NCBI GenBank assembly: GCA_964540515.1
Contig: CAZIMS010000008.1
Coordinates: 1-64,000, forward strand
Direction: 5' to 3'
DNA from: JAOAGA01 sp964540515
GTDB lineage: Bacteria; CALINM01
DNA length: 64,000 nt
Shown here: positions 1-8,822 of the stretch, piece after piece
Layout of the letters: each line of letters begins with the position of its first letter
How positions within the stretch are numbered: the first letter of the stretch is position 1
Position numbers and translations under genes: made by a program
Notes under the pieces: model-generated
What the model was told of the DNA's origin: nothing
The model's input: only the letters and a program-made list of their open reading frames with translations
Databases searched by the model: none

Positions 1-101
1 AAAATTTTATAAAAAATTATAAAATTTTAAAAAAAGTTTGACTTATATAAAAAACTTTGCTAATAATTTCATTATCATAATTTATAGCAAGGAGCCATGA
101 T
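1..101 (+). promoter_or_regulatory. Putative promoter region of the pil-aro operon
   Basis: This is a very AT-rich leader ahead of the HTH gene. A TTGACT box lies at 38-43. Seventeen bases later is TAATAA (61-66), a weak -10; TATCAT at 73-78 is a better -10 match but is too far away. AAGGAG at 89-94 is the ribosome site of the first gene. No terminator or operator palindrome is evident. Confidence 0.4.
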
Positions 102-302
102 GTGCCTAAGAATAGACTTCAAGAATGGAGAAATAAGCTTTTAATTAGTAGATCTGAGTTGGCAAGAAGAAGCGGGCTTTCCATAGTAACAATTGCTCGC
201 GTAGAAAAGGGTGAATCCTGTAGACTTGATACTCAGAAGAAGATTTTATTAGCTTTAGGAATGGATATAAAAGACAAGGGCAAGGTATTTTTAGATGATT
301 GA
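102..302 (+). CDS. Small XRE-type helix-turn-helix regulator at head of pil operon
   Basis: A 66-residue protein that is almost only a Cro/C1-type HTH: residues 15-38 contain SRSELARRSGLSIVTIARVE, the two helices and turn typical of XRE repressors. The start is GTG at 102, seven bases after AAGGAG. The ATGs at 97 and 100 are in another frame and too close to the ribosome site. The stop overlaps the pilM start by 8 nt, so the two genes are translationally coupled. No sensor domain is present. The position suggests a regulator of the pilus operon or an autoregulator, but its target cannot be read from the sequence. It could instead be a lone antitoxin-like protein, although no toxin gene is adjacent. 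Confidence 0.8.
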   Translation: MPKNRLQEWRNKLLISRSELARRSGLSIVTIARVEKGESCRLDTQKKILLALGMDIKDKGKVFLDD

Positions 303-1344
303 TAGGCTATTCAAATCAAAAAAAGACCTTTTCGGTATTGATATTGGCTCTCATAGTATCAAGCTGGTGGAGTTGAAGAAAGGCAGAAAGGATTTTAAAG
401 TTAAAAAAATTGGTATTAAGCAAATAAATAAGGATATTATAATTGATGGTGCCATTATGGATTCTGTGGCACTTAGTGAAGCTTTACGAGAACTTATTGA
501 TACAGTCAAGCCATCAGTAAAAAATATTGCTCTCTCAGTCTCAGGACAGAGCGTTATCGTAAAAAAAATATCCGTACCTATAGTTACAGAAGAAGAGTTT
601 GCAAACTCAATTCAGTGGGAGTCGGAACAATATCTCCCCTTTAATATTCAAGACCTTTATTTGGATTTTAAGATATTAGGAGCTACTGAAAACATTCAGG
701 GGCAGATGGATGTGCTTTTAGCTGCCGCAAAGAAAGATTTAGTTAACGATTATTTAATTGTTTTAAGAGAGCTGGGGATAGAGCCAGTAGTTGTAGATAT
801 TGATGTATTTACTATTCAAAACATGTTTGAGATAAACTATCCTAGTTTTACAAACAAAACGAACCTTATATGTAATATTGGTGCTAGTTTTACTAATATA
901 AATATCGTAAAGGCTGGTGCCTCTCTCTTTACAAGGAGTGTAAATGTCGCAGGCAACAGAATTACTGAATCTTTGCAAAAAAACTTAAACATTTCTTTTG
1001 AAGAGGCGGAAGAAGTAAAAATAGGAGTTAAAAAAGATATTGATCTTCAAAGTGTTGAGGAAATACTTAGTGATGAAATTAATGTATTAAGTGGCGAGAT
1101 ACAAAAAACTATAGACTTTTTTTATAATTCCAATCCAAACGATATTATTGAGAATGTCTTTCTCTTTGGAGGCACATCAAAATTAAAGGGGCTGCCTGAA
1201 AAGATCAAAGAAAAATCAGGCATCAATACAATTATTGGAAATCCCTTTACATTAGTACCTCTTGATAAAAAAGTTGAGGATATACCTTATCATCATTTTG
1301 GTGTAGCCGTTGGACTTGCAATGAGAAGGTTGGGAGATAAATGA
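295..1344 (+). CDS. pilM: Type IV pilus assembly protein PilM (actin-like ATPase)
   Basis: 349 residues, normal for PilM. The protein is a cytoplasmic actin/FtsA-fold ATPase that binds the N-terminal tail of PilN and links the inner-membrane alignment complex to the assembly motor. Visible landmarks are the phosphate-1 motif FGIDIGSHSIKLVEL at the N-terminus, LICNIGASFTNINIV in the middle (phosphate-2-like) and the adenosine-type motif VFLFGGTSKLKGLPE near residue 290. It begins inside the end of the HTH gene and is followed by pilN after about 50 bp, giving the canonical pilMNOPQ order. Confidence 0.95.
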   Translation: MIDRLFKSKKDLFGIDIGSHSIKLVELKKGRKDFKVKKIGIKQINKDIIIDGAIMDSVALSEALRELIDTVKPSVKNIALSVSGQSVIVKKISVPIVTEEEFANSIQWESEQYLPFNIQDLYLDFKILGATENIQGQMDVLLAAAKKDLVNDYLIVLRELGIEPVVVDIDVFTIQNMFEINYPSFTNKTNLICNIGASFTNINIVKAGASLFTRSVNVAGNRITESLQKNLNISFEEAEEVKIGVKKDIDLQSVEEILSDEINVLSGEIQKTIDFFYNSNPNDIIENVFLFGGTSKLKGLPEKIKEKSGINTIIGNPFTLVPLDKKVEDIPYHHFGVAVGLAMRRLGDK

Positions 1345-1396
1345 TTTTTCTTATATTGTTTAACCATTTGTCTTTTAGTATTGAGGAGTATTTTAG

Positions 1397-1933
1397 ATGA
1401 TTAAGATAAATCTTCTACCCTATCGTGAGATTGAGAAGAAAGAGAAGATCCTTTTCCAGTTCATAATAATGATAGGAGCTATGGTGTTATCAATAGTAAT
1501 TGTTGGATTAGCTCACTTAAAGATTGTAAGCTATGAGGAAAGTAAGATAAAAGAAAGAGATGATCTCAAAAATGAGATATCAGACCTTGATAAAAAATTA
1601 GGACAGATTGATAAGATAAAAGAACAGAAGGCTGAGATTGAGAGGAAATTGGGAGTAATAGATACTTTAAACACAAAAAGAATCTCAGCTACAGAGCTAT
1701 TATATAAGGTTGGTGAGGCAATACCAGAAAGCCTATGGTTGACAAACTTCCAAGACAGAGGCAAGGAAGTTGTTATAGATGGAGAAGCCTATAGTGCCAA
1801 TGATGTTTCAAATTTTATGGAGAGGCTTAATAGTACAGGTCTGTTTACTAAAGTTAATCTTATATCCTTAGATCAACAACTGAAAGCTAATGTAAAGGTC
1901 ATAAAATTTAATATTATCTGTCTACGAGGCTAA
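1397..1933 (+). CDS. pilN: Type IV pilus assembly protein PilN
   Basis: 178 residues. The N-terminal MIKINLLPYRE is the conserved cytoplasmic PilN motif that docks into PilM. One transmembrane helix (about 20-42) follows, then a charged coiled coil (about 48-90) and a periplasmic ferredoxin-like domain. It forms the inner-membrane alignment complex with PilO. GAGGAG lies just upstream of the ATG. The next gene begins 3 nt after the stop. Confidence 0.93.
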   Translation: MIKINLLPYREIEKKEKILFQFIIMIGAMVLSIVIVGLAHLKIVSYEESKIKERDDLKNEISDLDKKLGQIDKIKEQKAEIERKLGVIDTLNTKRISATELLYKVGEAIPESLWLTNFQDRGKEVVIDGEAYSANDVSNFMERLNSTGLFTKVNLISLDQQLKANVKVIKFNIICLRG

Positions 1934-1936
1934 AAG

Positions 1937-2575
1937 ATGGCTATAAACTTAAAAATAGACCTTAAGAATATAAATTTTGATTTTATACTTGGTCTATCGT
2001 TAAAGATTAAGATTTTGATAGTCTCTATTTTTATAGTGCTTATTTTTGGACTTTACATTGGTCTTGTAGGCTATGGCAAATATAATAGTTTTAATGCCCT
2101 TAATGCTGAGATTCAAGAGCTAACTCAAAAAAGGGATGCTAAAAAGAGAGATGCAGCTAATTTGCCAAGGCTAAAGGCAGAAGTAGAGAGACTTGAGAAA
2201 GAGCTAAAATATTCTATGACTGTTTTACCAAATACAGAGGAGATACCTTCCGTTGTCTCTTCTATAGAAAATAATCTTAAGAGGTACAATTTAGAGATAC
2301 TTAGCTTCAAACCTGAGAAAGAGGTAAAGAAGGATTTTTACGCAGAGATACCTATAAATTTGGTCTTTAGTGGAGGTTTTAGGGAGACAGGAGAGTTTCT
2401 TCAAACCTTAGCAAGATATCAAAGATTAATCCACATAATGGGGTTAAATATCAAATCTCCAACGCCTAAGGATGGAAAGGTTATACTAACAGTAGACACA
2501 AAGGCAGTTACCTTTAGATTCTTAAATCCTGACGAACTTCCCAAAAAAGAGGAAAAAAAGAGTGAAAAAAAGTAA
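1937..2575 (+). CDS. pilO: Type IV pilus assembly protein PilO
   Basis: 212 residues: a cytoplasmic N-terminus, one transmembrane helix (about 24-46), a coiled coil (about 52-90) and a periplasmic globular domain. The C-terminal tail is Lys/Glu-rich. PilO pairs with PilN and holds PilP. Assignment rests on fold layout and on position between pilN and pilP; primary sequence of this family is poorly conserved. The 3' end overlaps pilP by 14 nt. Confidence 0.9.
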   Translation: MAINLKIDLKNINFDFILGLSLKIKILIVSIFIVLIFGLYIGLVGYGKYNSFNALNAEIQELTQKRDAKKRDAANLPRLKAEVERLEKELKYSMTVLPNTEEIPSVVSSIENNLKRYNLEILSFKPEKEVKKDFYAEIPINLVFSGGFRETGEFLQTLARYQRLIHIMGLNIKSPTPKDGKVILTVDTKAVTFRFLNPDELPKKEEKKSEKK

Positions 2576-3086
2576 AATAATATTAGTTTTTTCTGTTTTA
2601 CTTCTCATTGTCTTCTCTTGTGGAGAAAAAAATATTCAAGAACAATCTCCGCAGCCAGCTAATAAGCCAACGATGAGTAACATTACTTCTAAGCCAGCAA
2701 TAACTTTTCAGACAATATCTGCTAAACTGGCTAATATGCCAAGATATAACTTTTATGCTATAAAAGATCCATTCTATACGCCCTTAGCGCAGACACAGAT
2801 AAAACAAGTAAGGCCTAAAAAACAGAAAACAGGCCCTACCGAGAGATATGAGTTAGATAAGTATAAGCTTATAGGAATAATGATGAACAAAAAGATTAAA
2901 AGCGCTATTTTTGAAGACCCAGAGGGGAAAGGTTGGGTTGTAAAAGAGGGCGCTCCTATAGGTCAAGACGATGCAAGAGTTAAAAAAATTGCCCCTGAAG
3001 GAGTATATATTGAAGAGGTAATAATAGATGATAGAGGAAAAGAAAAAAAGAATGAATTATTTATACCTATAAAAAAGGTTAGATAG
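2562..3086 (+). CDS. pilP: Type IV pilus assembly lipoprotein PilP
   Basis: 174 residues with a lipoprotein signal (lipobox LIVFSC, lipidated Cys near residue 20), a proline-rich linker and a C-terminal beta domain (YKLIGIMMNKKIKSAIFEDP...) that binds the N0 domain of the PilQ secretin. The start is GTG at 2562, preceded by AGAGGA. The overlap with pilO indicates coupled translation. Confidence 0.9.
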   Translation: MKKSKIILVFSVLLLIVFSCGEKNIQEQSPQPANKPTMSNITSKPAITFQTISAKLANMPRYNFYAIKDPFYTPLAQTQIKQVRPKKQKTGPTERYELDKYKLIGIMMNKKIKSAIFEDPEGKGWVVKEGAPIGQDDARVKKIAPEGVYIEEVIIDDRGKEKKNELFIPIKKVR

Positions 3087-3095
3087 GAGATTCCT

Positions 3096-6029
3096 ATGAA
3101 GCTTAATAAGATATTAATTTTTTTCTTGCTAATTAATATATCTTTTGTTGGCCTTGCCAACTCTCAGAATATAGAAAGATTAAGAGTAAAGATTCAGAGT
3201 GTTGATTTTGCTGAGGACAATAGCTCTTATATATTAAAAATCTTTTCTAACAAAAATCTAATTTATACAAGCTATAGCGATGAAAACCCCTATAAACTTA
3301 CTCTTGAGTTCCCAGTTGTTGATTTTGGTAATTTTGTTGGAGAGACAAAGGTGGATAAAGGAATAATTAGATCATATAAAATCACTCAGTTAGGCAAACA
3401 GGAAAATTATACAGGTAAGATGGAGATATTCTTTACTAAGAAACCAGACTTTGCTATAGAGAGGTTAGCACAGGGTATTACTGTTTATGTTAAAAAAGAG
3501 TTAGCTGTCAAAGAAGAAGTTACTAAGGCTCAACCCATAACCATAAATAACATCATATACTCTGGAGACAATAAAAAGTTTGTGGCAATAATCGAGACTA
3601 CGGGGAAACCGGAGGCTCTAAACTATGTTCTAAAAAATCCACTAAGGCTTGTCTTTGACATACAAAGTGCAAGATATAGTTTGGCTCAAAAAAGCTTTAT
3701 TACAAATAATAATATTGTTAAGTCACTTAGAGTTGAGCCCTTTCCTAACTTAACAAGACTATTTATAGATATTAATTTAGAGAAAATGCCTATTTTTATA
3801 TCGAGGGCAGAAAAAGATAAATTTGTTATTGAGTTGTCTACTGAAGAGGTAGAAAAGAAAGAAGAAAAGGTTTTATTCCTAAATCTTGAAAACGTTGATT
3901 ATATACCAGAACCTAAGAAAAATATTTTCAAGTTTAAAGATATCCAGAAAGCCGATTATAAGGTTTATAAACTTAGTGATACTGTTCTTGTCTATGAGTT
4001 TAAAGGGGTTAGATTAAACAAAGGCATTGAAAAAACCTACGACGTAAAAGAAGTAAGTGAATTGTTGAATAGTTTTACACTATATCAGGTAAAGCCAGAA
4101 GAGGAGAATAGGGTTAGATTTGTTGCGGTCTTAAAGGAGCCCACTAGCTATAGTACAGAGAAAGTGGGTGATGATATTGTTGTAGAGTTTAATAAAGAAA
4201 AGGTGGTTCTTAAAGAGGAGGTAAAAATTAAGGAGCCAACAAAGCCAGCTGTTCCAGTTACCACACCACCACCCACACCCGCACCTATTGCTCCCCTTAA
4301 TCAGGCTCCCCCAAAAGTTAAGGAAGAAAAACAGGTAGAAAAAAAAGAAATAGTAAAGGCTGAAGAGAAACCAAAAGAAGAAGCTAAACCAAAAAAAGAA
4401 GAGATTTCTCTTGAGAAAAAGGAAGAAACTAAGCCTGCTGATATAAAAGTAGAAAAGAAAGCCACTGTTGAGGCTGAAAAAAAGGCTAAGGTTGATGAAA
4501 AACCAAAGGAAGAGCTTAAACCAAAAGAAGAGCCAAAAGTTGCTTTAGTTAAGCAAGAGGAAAGTAAAGAGCCTGAAAAAAAGATTGAGGTTAAGAAAGA
4601 AGAAAAATCAAAAGAAACTGTTATAACTATAAAATCTAAGGAAGAACCGGCACAACAACCCTCAAAAGAGGATAGACAAAGACAGGAAGTAGATGGAAGA
4701 TTCAAAGGTAGGCCTATAACGATTAATCTTAAAGATGCAGAGATACAACATATCTTCAAATTATTAACAGAAGTTGCAAAGTTGGATGGTGAGATTTTAA
4801 ATATTGTTACCAGTGAAGATGTAAAAGGTAAACTTAGTATACAGCTGGAAGAGGTTCCTTGGGATCAGGTATTGGATGTAGTTATGGAAGTTAATAACTT
4901 AGGAATGAAAAGAATTGGAAATATAATTCGGGTAATGCCCAAGGATAGATTGAAGAGAGAACAGGAGGATCTATTAGCAGCAAGCAAAATCAGAGAGAAG
5001 GTGGAAAATCTTGTTTTGGAAATAGTACCTATTAGTTATGCCGATGCTAATGATTTTTCTGATAAGATAAAGCCATTGTTAAGTAGTCGGGGTAGTGTAA
5101 CAATAGATAAAAGAAATAACTCACTCATAATAAACGATATTAAGGAAAACATTGAGGAAGCAAAAAAATTAATCAAAAAATTAGATACACCACCACAACA
5201 GGTTATTATAGAGGCGAGGGTAGTAGAGGCAAGTTCAGACTTTAGTAAGGAGATGGGGATACAGTGGGGGATGAAATTTGCTCAAACTGTTAGTAATAGA
5301 TATAGGATGGGATTGTCAGGTCCATCAACAAGAACAGATATTACTGGTACTCCAACGTTTCCGACAGGTGTTGGGGGAACAGGATCCTTAGACCTTACTG
5401 GCACTGGGATTACTCCTGCCCCCTATATGGTTAATTTACCAGCAGCTATAGGTGCAGGTGTAGGTGGTGGTATTAACTTTGGTCTTGTAAACTTAAAAAG
5501 TGGTGCAGGACTTGATATCCAGCTTTCTGCTATGGAAAACAAAGGAGTTGGAAAAATACTTTCTAGACCAAAGATTACAACACTTAATAACATCGAGGCA
5601 AATATACAGCAGGGCTCATCAATACCCTATGAGACCTTATCTGATAAAGGTACACAGACCCAGTTTATTGATGCAAGTTTGCAGCTTACCGTGACGCCGA
5701 GAATAACACCTGATAACTCAATAATATTAAAAGTTAAAGTAAGCAACAATAATCCCAATACGGCCTTAAGAAGTGCAGGCGGTGTCCCAAGTATCGATAA
5801 AAATGAGGCCACTACAGAGATACTTGTGAGAGACGGACAAACAATAGTTATCGGTGGTATTATAAGAAACAAAGAGACAGTTAGTAAAGGTGGAGTTCCC
5901 TTTTTGATGGATATTCCTTTAATAGGATGGTTATTCAAGAAAGAGGCTAAGGCAGTTGAGAATCGTGAGTTATTAATATTTTTAACCCCAAGTATTATTA
6001 AAAACATCAAGGAGGTTGATGCATCATGA
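3096..6029 (+). CDS. pilQ: Type IV pilus secretin PilQ with AMIN domains
   Basis: 977 residues, longer than common PilQs (about 700-900). It forms the outer-membrane pore for the pilus. After a signal peptide come two or three AMIN-like beta domains (about 25-130, 140-245, 265-370) that bind peptidoglycan. A Lys/Glu/Pro-rich linker follows (about 375-540), then the STN/N0 and N1 domains (about 545-720) and the secretin core (about 730-970) with VPFLMDIPLIGWLF near the end. The linker consists of repeated KEE/KPKEE blocks and accounts for the extra length. AGGAG precedes the ATG; the stop overlaps aroC by 4 nt. Confidence 0.95.
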   Translation: MKLNKILIFFLLINISFVGLANSQNIERLRVKIQSVDFAEDNSSYILKIFSNKNLIYTSYSDENPYKLTLEFPVVDFGNFVGETKVDKGIIRSYKITQLGKQENYTGKMEIFFTKKPDFAIERLAQGITVYVKKELAVKEEVTKAQPITINNIIYSGDNKKFVAIIETTGKPEALNYVLKNPLRLVFDIQSARYSLAQKSFITNNNIVKSLRVEPFPNLTRLFIDINLEKMPIFISRAEKDKFVIELSTEEVEKKEEKVLFLNLENVDYIPEPKKNIFKFKDIQKADYKVYKLSDTVLVYEFKGVRLNKGIEKTYDVKEVSELLNSFTLYQVKPEEENRVRFVAVLKEPTSYSTEKVGDDIVVEFNKEKVVLKEEVKIKEPTKPAVPVTTPPPTPAPIAPLNQAPPKVKEEKQVEKKEIVKAEEKPKEEAKPKKEEISLEKKEETKPADIKVEKKATVEAEKKAKVDEKPKEELKPKEEPKVALVKQEESKEPEKKIEVKKEEKSKETVITIKSKEEPAQQPSKEDRQRQEVDGRFKGRPITINLKDAEIQHIFKLLTEVAKLDGEILNIVTSEDVKGKLSIQLEEVPWDQVLDVVMEVNNLGMKRIGNIIRVMPKDRLKREQEDLLAASKIREKVENLVLEIVPISYADANDFSDKIKPLLSSRGSVTIDKRNNSLIINDIKENIEEAKKLIKKLDTPPQQVIIEARVVEASSDFSKEMGIQWGMKFAQTVSNRYRMGLSGPSTRTDITGTPTFPTGVGGTGSLDLTGTGITPAPYMVNLPAAIGAGVGGGINFGLVNLKSGAGLDIQLSAMENKGVGKILSRPKITTLNNIEANIQQGSSIPYETLSDKGTQTQFIDASLQLTVTPRITPDNSIILKVKVSNNNPNTALRSAGGVPSIDKNEATTEILVRDGQTIVIGGIIRNKETVSKGGVPFLMDIPLIGWLFKKEAKAVENRELLIFLTPSIIKNIKEVDAS

Positions 6030-7225
6030 GGTTTTTAACAGCTGGTGAGTCTCATGGAAAGAAACTCACCGTTATAATAGATGGTTATCCCGGAGGGGTC
6101 AAGATTGACCCCTCTTTTATTAATAGAGAACTAAAGAGAAGAATGGTAGGGTACGGCAGAGGTGGAAGGATGGCTATAGAAAGTGATGAGGTAATTGTCA
6201 CCTCTGGTGTTAGGTTTTCCGAGACAACAGGCGCTCCTTTAGCAATGGAGATTATAAATAGGGATTACCAAAGCTGGGAGAAAGTTATGATGCCCTTTTC
6301 CGAGAAGACGGATGATAAAGTTGTTTTAAAACCAAGACCAGGGCATACGGACTTTGCCGGGATATTAAAGTATAAGAGAGAAGATATAAGAGACATTTTA
6401 GAAAGGTCTAGTGCAAGAGAAACAGCCAGTAGGGTAGCGGTGGGTGCCTTGTGTAAAATTTTTCTGGCCAACTTTGGGATTAAAATCTATAGTTTTGTTT
6501 TAGAAATTGGTGCTACAGGGTTAAATACTCATCATATGATAAAAAAATTACTTAATAAAGAGATTGATCTTGAGAAAACCTTTCTAAAGGCTGAGGAAAA
6601 TGATTTACGTGTTCCTGCAGATAAAAAGGTAATAGATAGAATTAAAAAAAAGATAGATGCCGCCAAAGAAGAAGGAGATACTTTAGGAGGATTATTTACA
6701 GTAGTTGCAACAGGTCTTATACCAGGACTTGGCTCTCACTGCCAGTTCGATAGAAAAATTGATGGTATTTTAAGTCAGCTATTAATGAGCATTCCTGCGG
6801 TAAAAGCGGTTTCATTGGGAGGTGGTTTTTTTGTAGCTGATGCGGAAGGATCAAGATTTCACGATGAGATTTTCTTTGATAAAAAGAAAGGGGTATATAG
6901 AAAAACTAACTTTGCTGGTGGGATAGAGGGTGGTATTACAAATGGCGAAAACATAGTTTTTACTGTCTTTATGAAGCCAATCCCTACCTTAAAAAGACCA
7001 CTCCAGTCTTTCAATATAAAAACAAAAGAGCCTGATTTAGCGTCCTTTGAAAGGTCTGATGTAACAGCGGTGCCTGCCTGTGCTGTTGTCGCTGAAAGTA
7101 TGTTGGCCTATGGTATTATGAATGAGTTCCTGATTAAGTTTGGTTCTGATAATCTAAAAGATATAGAAAAGGCTTTTCAGGACTATCTAAAATCAATAAG
7201 TTCTTTATGGAAAAGATCTATTTAA
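6026..7225 (+). CDS. aroC: Chorismate synthase
   Basis: 399 residues. Converts EPSP to chorismate using reduced FMN, the last common step of aromatic biosynthesis. The start MRFLTAGESHG and the segments RPGHTDFAGILKY, ERSSARETASRVA and GDTLGG are family signatures. The ATG overlaps the pilQ stop (ATGA), so the shikimate genes are appended to the pilus operon, an arrangement also known from other bacteria. Confidence 0.96.
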   Translation: MRFLTAGESHGKKLTVIIDGYPGGVKIDPSFINRELKRRMVGYGRGGRMAIESDEVIVTSGVRFSETTGAPLAMEIINRDYQSWEKVMMPFSEKTDDKVVLKPRPGHTDFAGILKYKREDIRDILERSSARETASRVAVGALCKIFLANFGIKIYSFVLEIGATGLNTHHMIKKLLNKEIDLEKTFLKAEENDLRVPADKKVIDRIKKKIDAAKEEGDTLGGLFTVVATGLIPGLGSHCQFDRKIDGILSQLLMSIPAVKAVSLGGGFFVADAEGSRFHDEIFFDKKKGVYRKTNFAGGIEGGITNGENIVFTVFMKPIPTLKRPLQSFNIKTKEPDLASFERSDVTAVPACAVVAESMLAYGIMNEFLIKFGSDNLKDIEKAFQDYLKSISSLWKRSI

Positions 7226-7728
7226 TCGGTTTTATGGGCTCAGGCAAGACAGAGACAGCTCTAGCCTTAGCCAATTTTTTAAGATATACCTTTCTTGATA
7301 TGGATGAAAAAATTGAAGAGACAGAGGGTATCTCTATAAGAGATATATTTTTAAAATATGGTGAAGGCTATTTTAGAGAGAAAGAGAGAGAACTACTTAT
7401 TAAATTGGCGGAAAAAGATAAGGTTATAATATCTACTGGCGGTGGTACGCCTTGTTTCTTCGACAATCTTGTGATAATGAAAAAGACAGGTTTTGTTGTT
7501 TATTTATCTCACCATCCAGAAGAGATATTAAAAAGACTAATGGTATCATCAGAAAAAGATAAAAGACCCCTATTAATTGATAAAGAAAGAAAAGATGTTA
7601 TAGATCTTTTGAAGGCGAGAGAGAGTTTTTACACTCAAGCCCACTATATTCTTAACTGCCATCAAAAGGATGTTAAGGAGATAGCAAAAGAAATTTTGGA
7701 TAGTTATGAAAAATGGAAAAGAGATTAG
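7207..7728 (+). CDS. aroK: Shikimate kinase
   Basis: 173 residues, the standard size. Phosphorylates shikimate with ATP. Walker A is GFMGSGKTE at the N-terminus, the shikimate-binding segment is DMDEKIEE, followed by STGGGTP and RPLL in the lid region. The gene overlaps aroC by 19 nt and aroB by 16 nt. Confidence 0.94.
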   Translation: MEKIYLIGFMGSGKTETALALANFLRYTFLDMDEKIEETEGISIRDIFLKYGEGYFREKERELLIKLAEKDKVIISTGGGTPCFFDNLVIMKKTGFVVYLSHHPEEILKRLMVSSEKDKRPLLIDKERKDVIDLLKARESFYTQAHYILNCHQKDVKEIAKEILDSYEKWKRD

Positions 7729-8798
7729 TAGAATTTTCAGGAGAGATTAAAAAAGTTGAGATAGTTAGAGGTTTTAGGGCTACCAACTTTATTAAAGATA
7801 TTTATAAACATTATAATGGCTTATATATTATAACGAATGAGAGAGTGTGGAGTTTGTGGGGAGAGCAGGTAAGGAATCTATTGAAAGATAGGTTTTTTTT
7901 GTATGTTATGCCCGATGGAGAGAGATACAAAAATATTAAATATGTTGAGAAAATATTTAACTTTCTAACGGGGAATAAGGCTACACGTAACTCCTGTCTT
8001 GTCGCCTTTGGTGGCGGTGTTATTGGTGATTTAGGAGGCTTTTGTGCAAGTACCTATCATAGAGGTATGAAGCTAATTCAGATTCCCACAACTCTGCTTG
8101 CTATGGTTGATAGCTCTATTGGTGGAAAAACTGGTTTTAACCTAAGGTCTGGAAAAAATTTAGTAGGGACCTTCTATCAACCTGATTATATAATTACTGA
8201 CACGGAGTATCTTTCTACGTTAAGCAAAAAGGAGTTTTTATCAGGCTTTGCAGAGGTTATAAAGGCAGGCTTAATTGCTGATAAAGGGCTTTTTAGAATC
8301 ATTGAGAATAATCTTAGAGGAATTGTTGAGCTTAATGAAAAAGTTGTTAACGAGATAATTTCAAGGGCGCAGGATATTAAGGTAGATGTAGTTGTTAGAG
8401 ATGAAAAGGAGAGTGGTTTGAGGGCTATTCTAAATTTTGGACACACCTTAGGACATAGTCTTGAAAAATTATCAAATTGGAAGATTATGCATGGTTTAGC
8501 AGTTGCGAAGGGTTTAGCATTTGAGTCCTATATAAGTTATCTTAAGGGTTATTTAGATTTTGGGAAATTTAAGAGAATAATTGAGGTTGTCAAAAATTTT
8601 GGCTATAGGATTGATTTTTCCTTTCCCCTTGATAAACTAAAGGAAAGTTTCTACTATGATAAAAAAAGAAAAGATAGAGATGTAGAATGGGTGCTACTTA
8701 AAGATATCGGAAAAGCAAGTTTTGGAGAAGTAGTTGATGACCTTGTACTAAATGAGGCTCTAAATAATTACAATAGCTTTATAAAAGATATCAAATAG
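7713..8798 (+). CDS. aroB: 3-dehydroquinate synthase
   Basis: 361 residues. NAD- and metal-dependent cyclisation of DAHP to 3-dehydroquinate. Motifs seen: FGGGVIGDLGGFCAST (NAD binding), IPTTLLAMVDSSIGGKTGFN, the metal-ligand region SGFAEVIKAG, and NFGHTLGHSLE. It is the last gene of the pil-aro operon and converges on pilB with a 24-bp gap containing no clear terminator. Confidence 0.95.
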   Translation: MEKRLVEFSGEIKKVEIVRGFRATNFIKDIYKHYNGLYIITNERVWSLWGEQVRNLLKDRFFLYVMPDGERYKNIKYVEKIFNFLTGNKATRNSCLVAFGGGVIGDLGGFCASTYHRGMKLIQIPTTLLAMVDSSIGGKTGFNLRSGKNLVGTFYQPDYIITDTEYLSTLSKKEFLSGFAEVIKAGLIADKGLFRIIENNLRGIVELNEKVVNEIISRAQDIKVDVVVRDEKESGLRAILNFGHTLGHSLEKLSNWKIMHGLAVAKGLAFESYISYLKGYLDFGKFKRIIEVVKNFGYRIDFSFPLDKLKESFYYDKKRKDRDVEWVLLKDIGKASFGEVVDDLVLNEALNNYNSFIKDIK

Positions 8799-8822
8799 TA
8801 TTAACTTTAGGCCATACTTTTT

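Noticed and set aside
4301..4759. 152-codon minus-strand ORF opposite the pilQ linker
   Set aside because: It is the antisense of the Lys/Glu/Pro-rich repeat region. The Ser/Phe-rich translation is a by-product of that composition, and it has no ribosome site.
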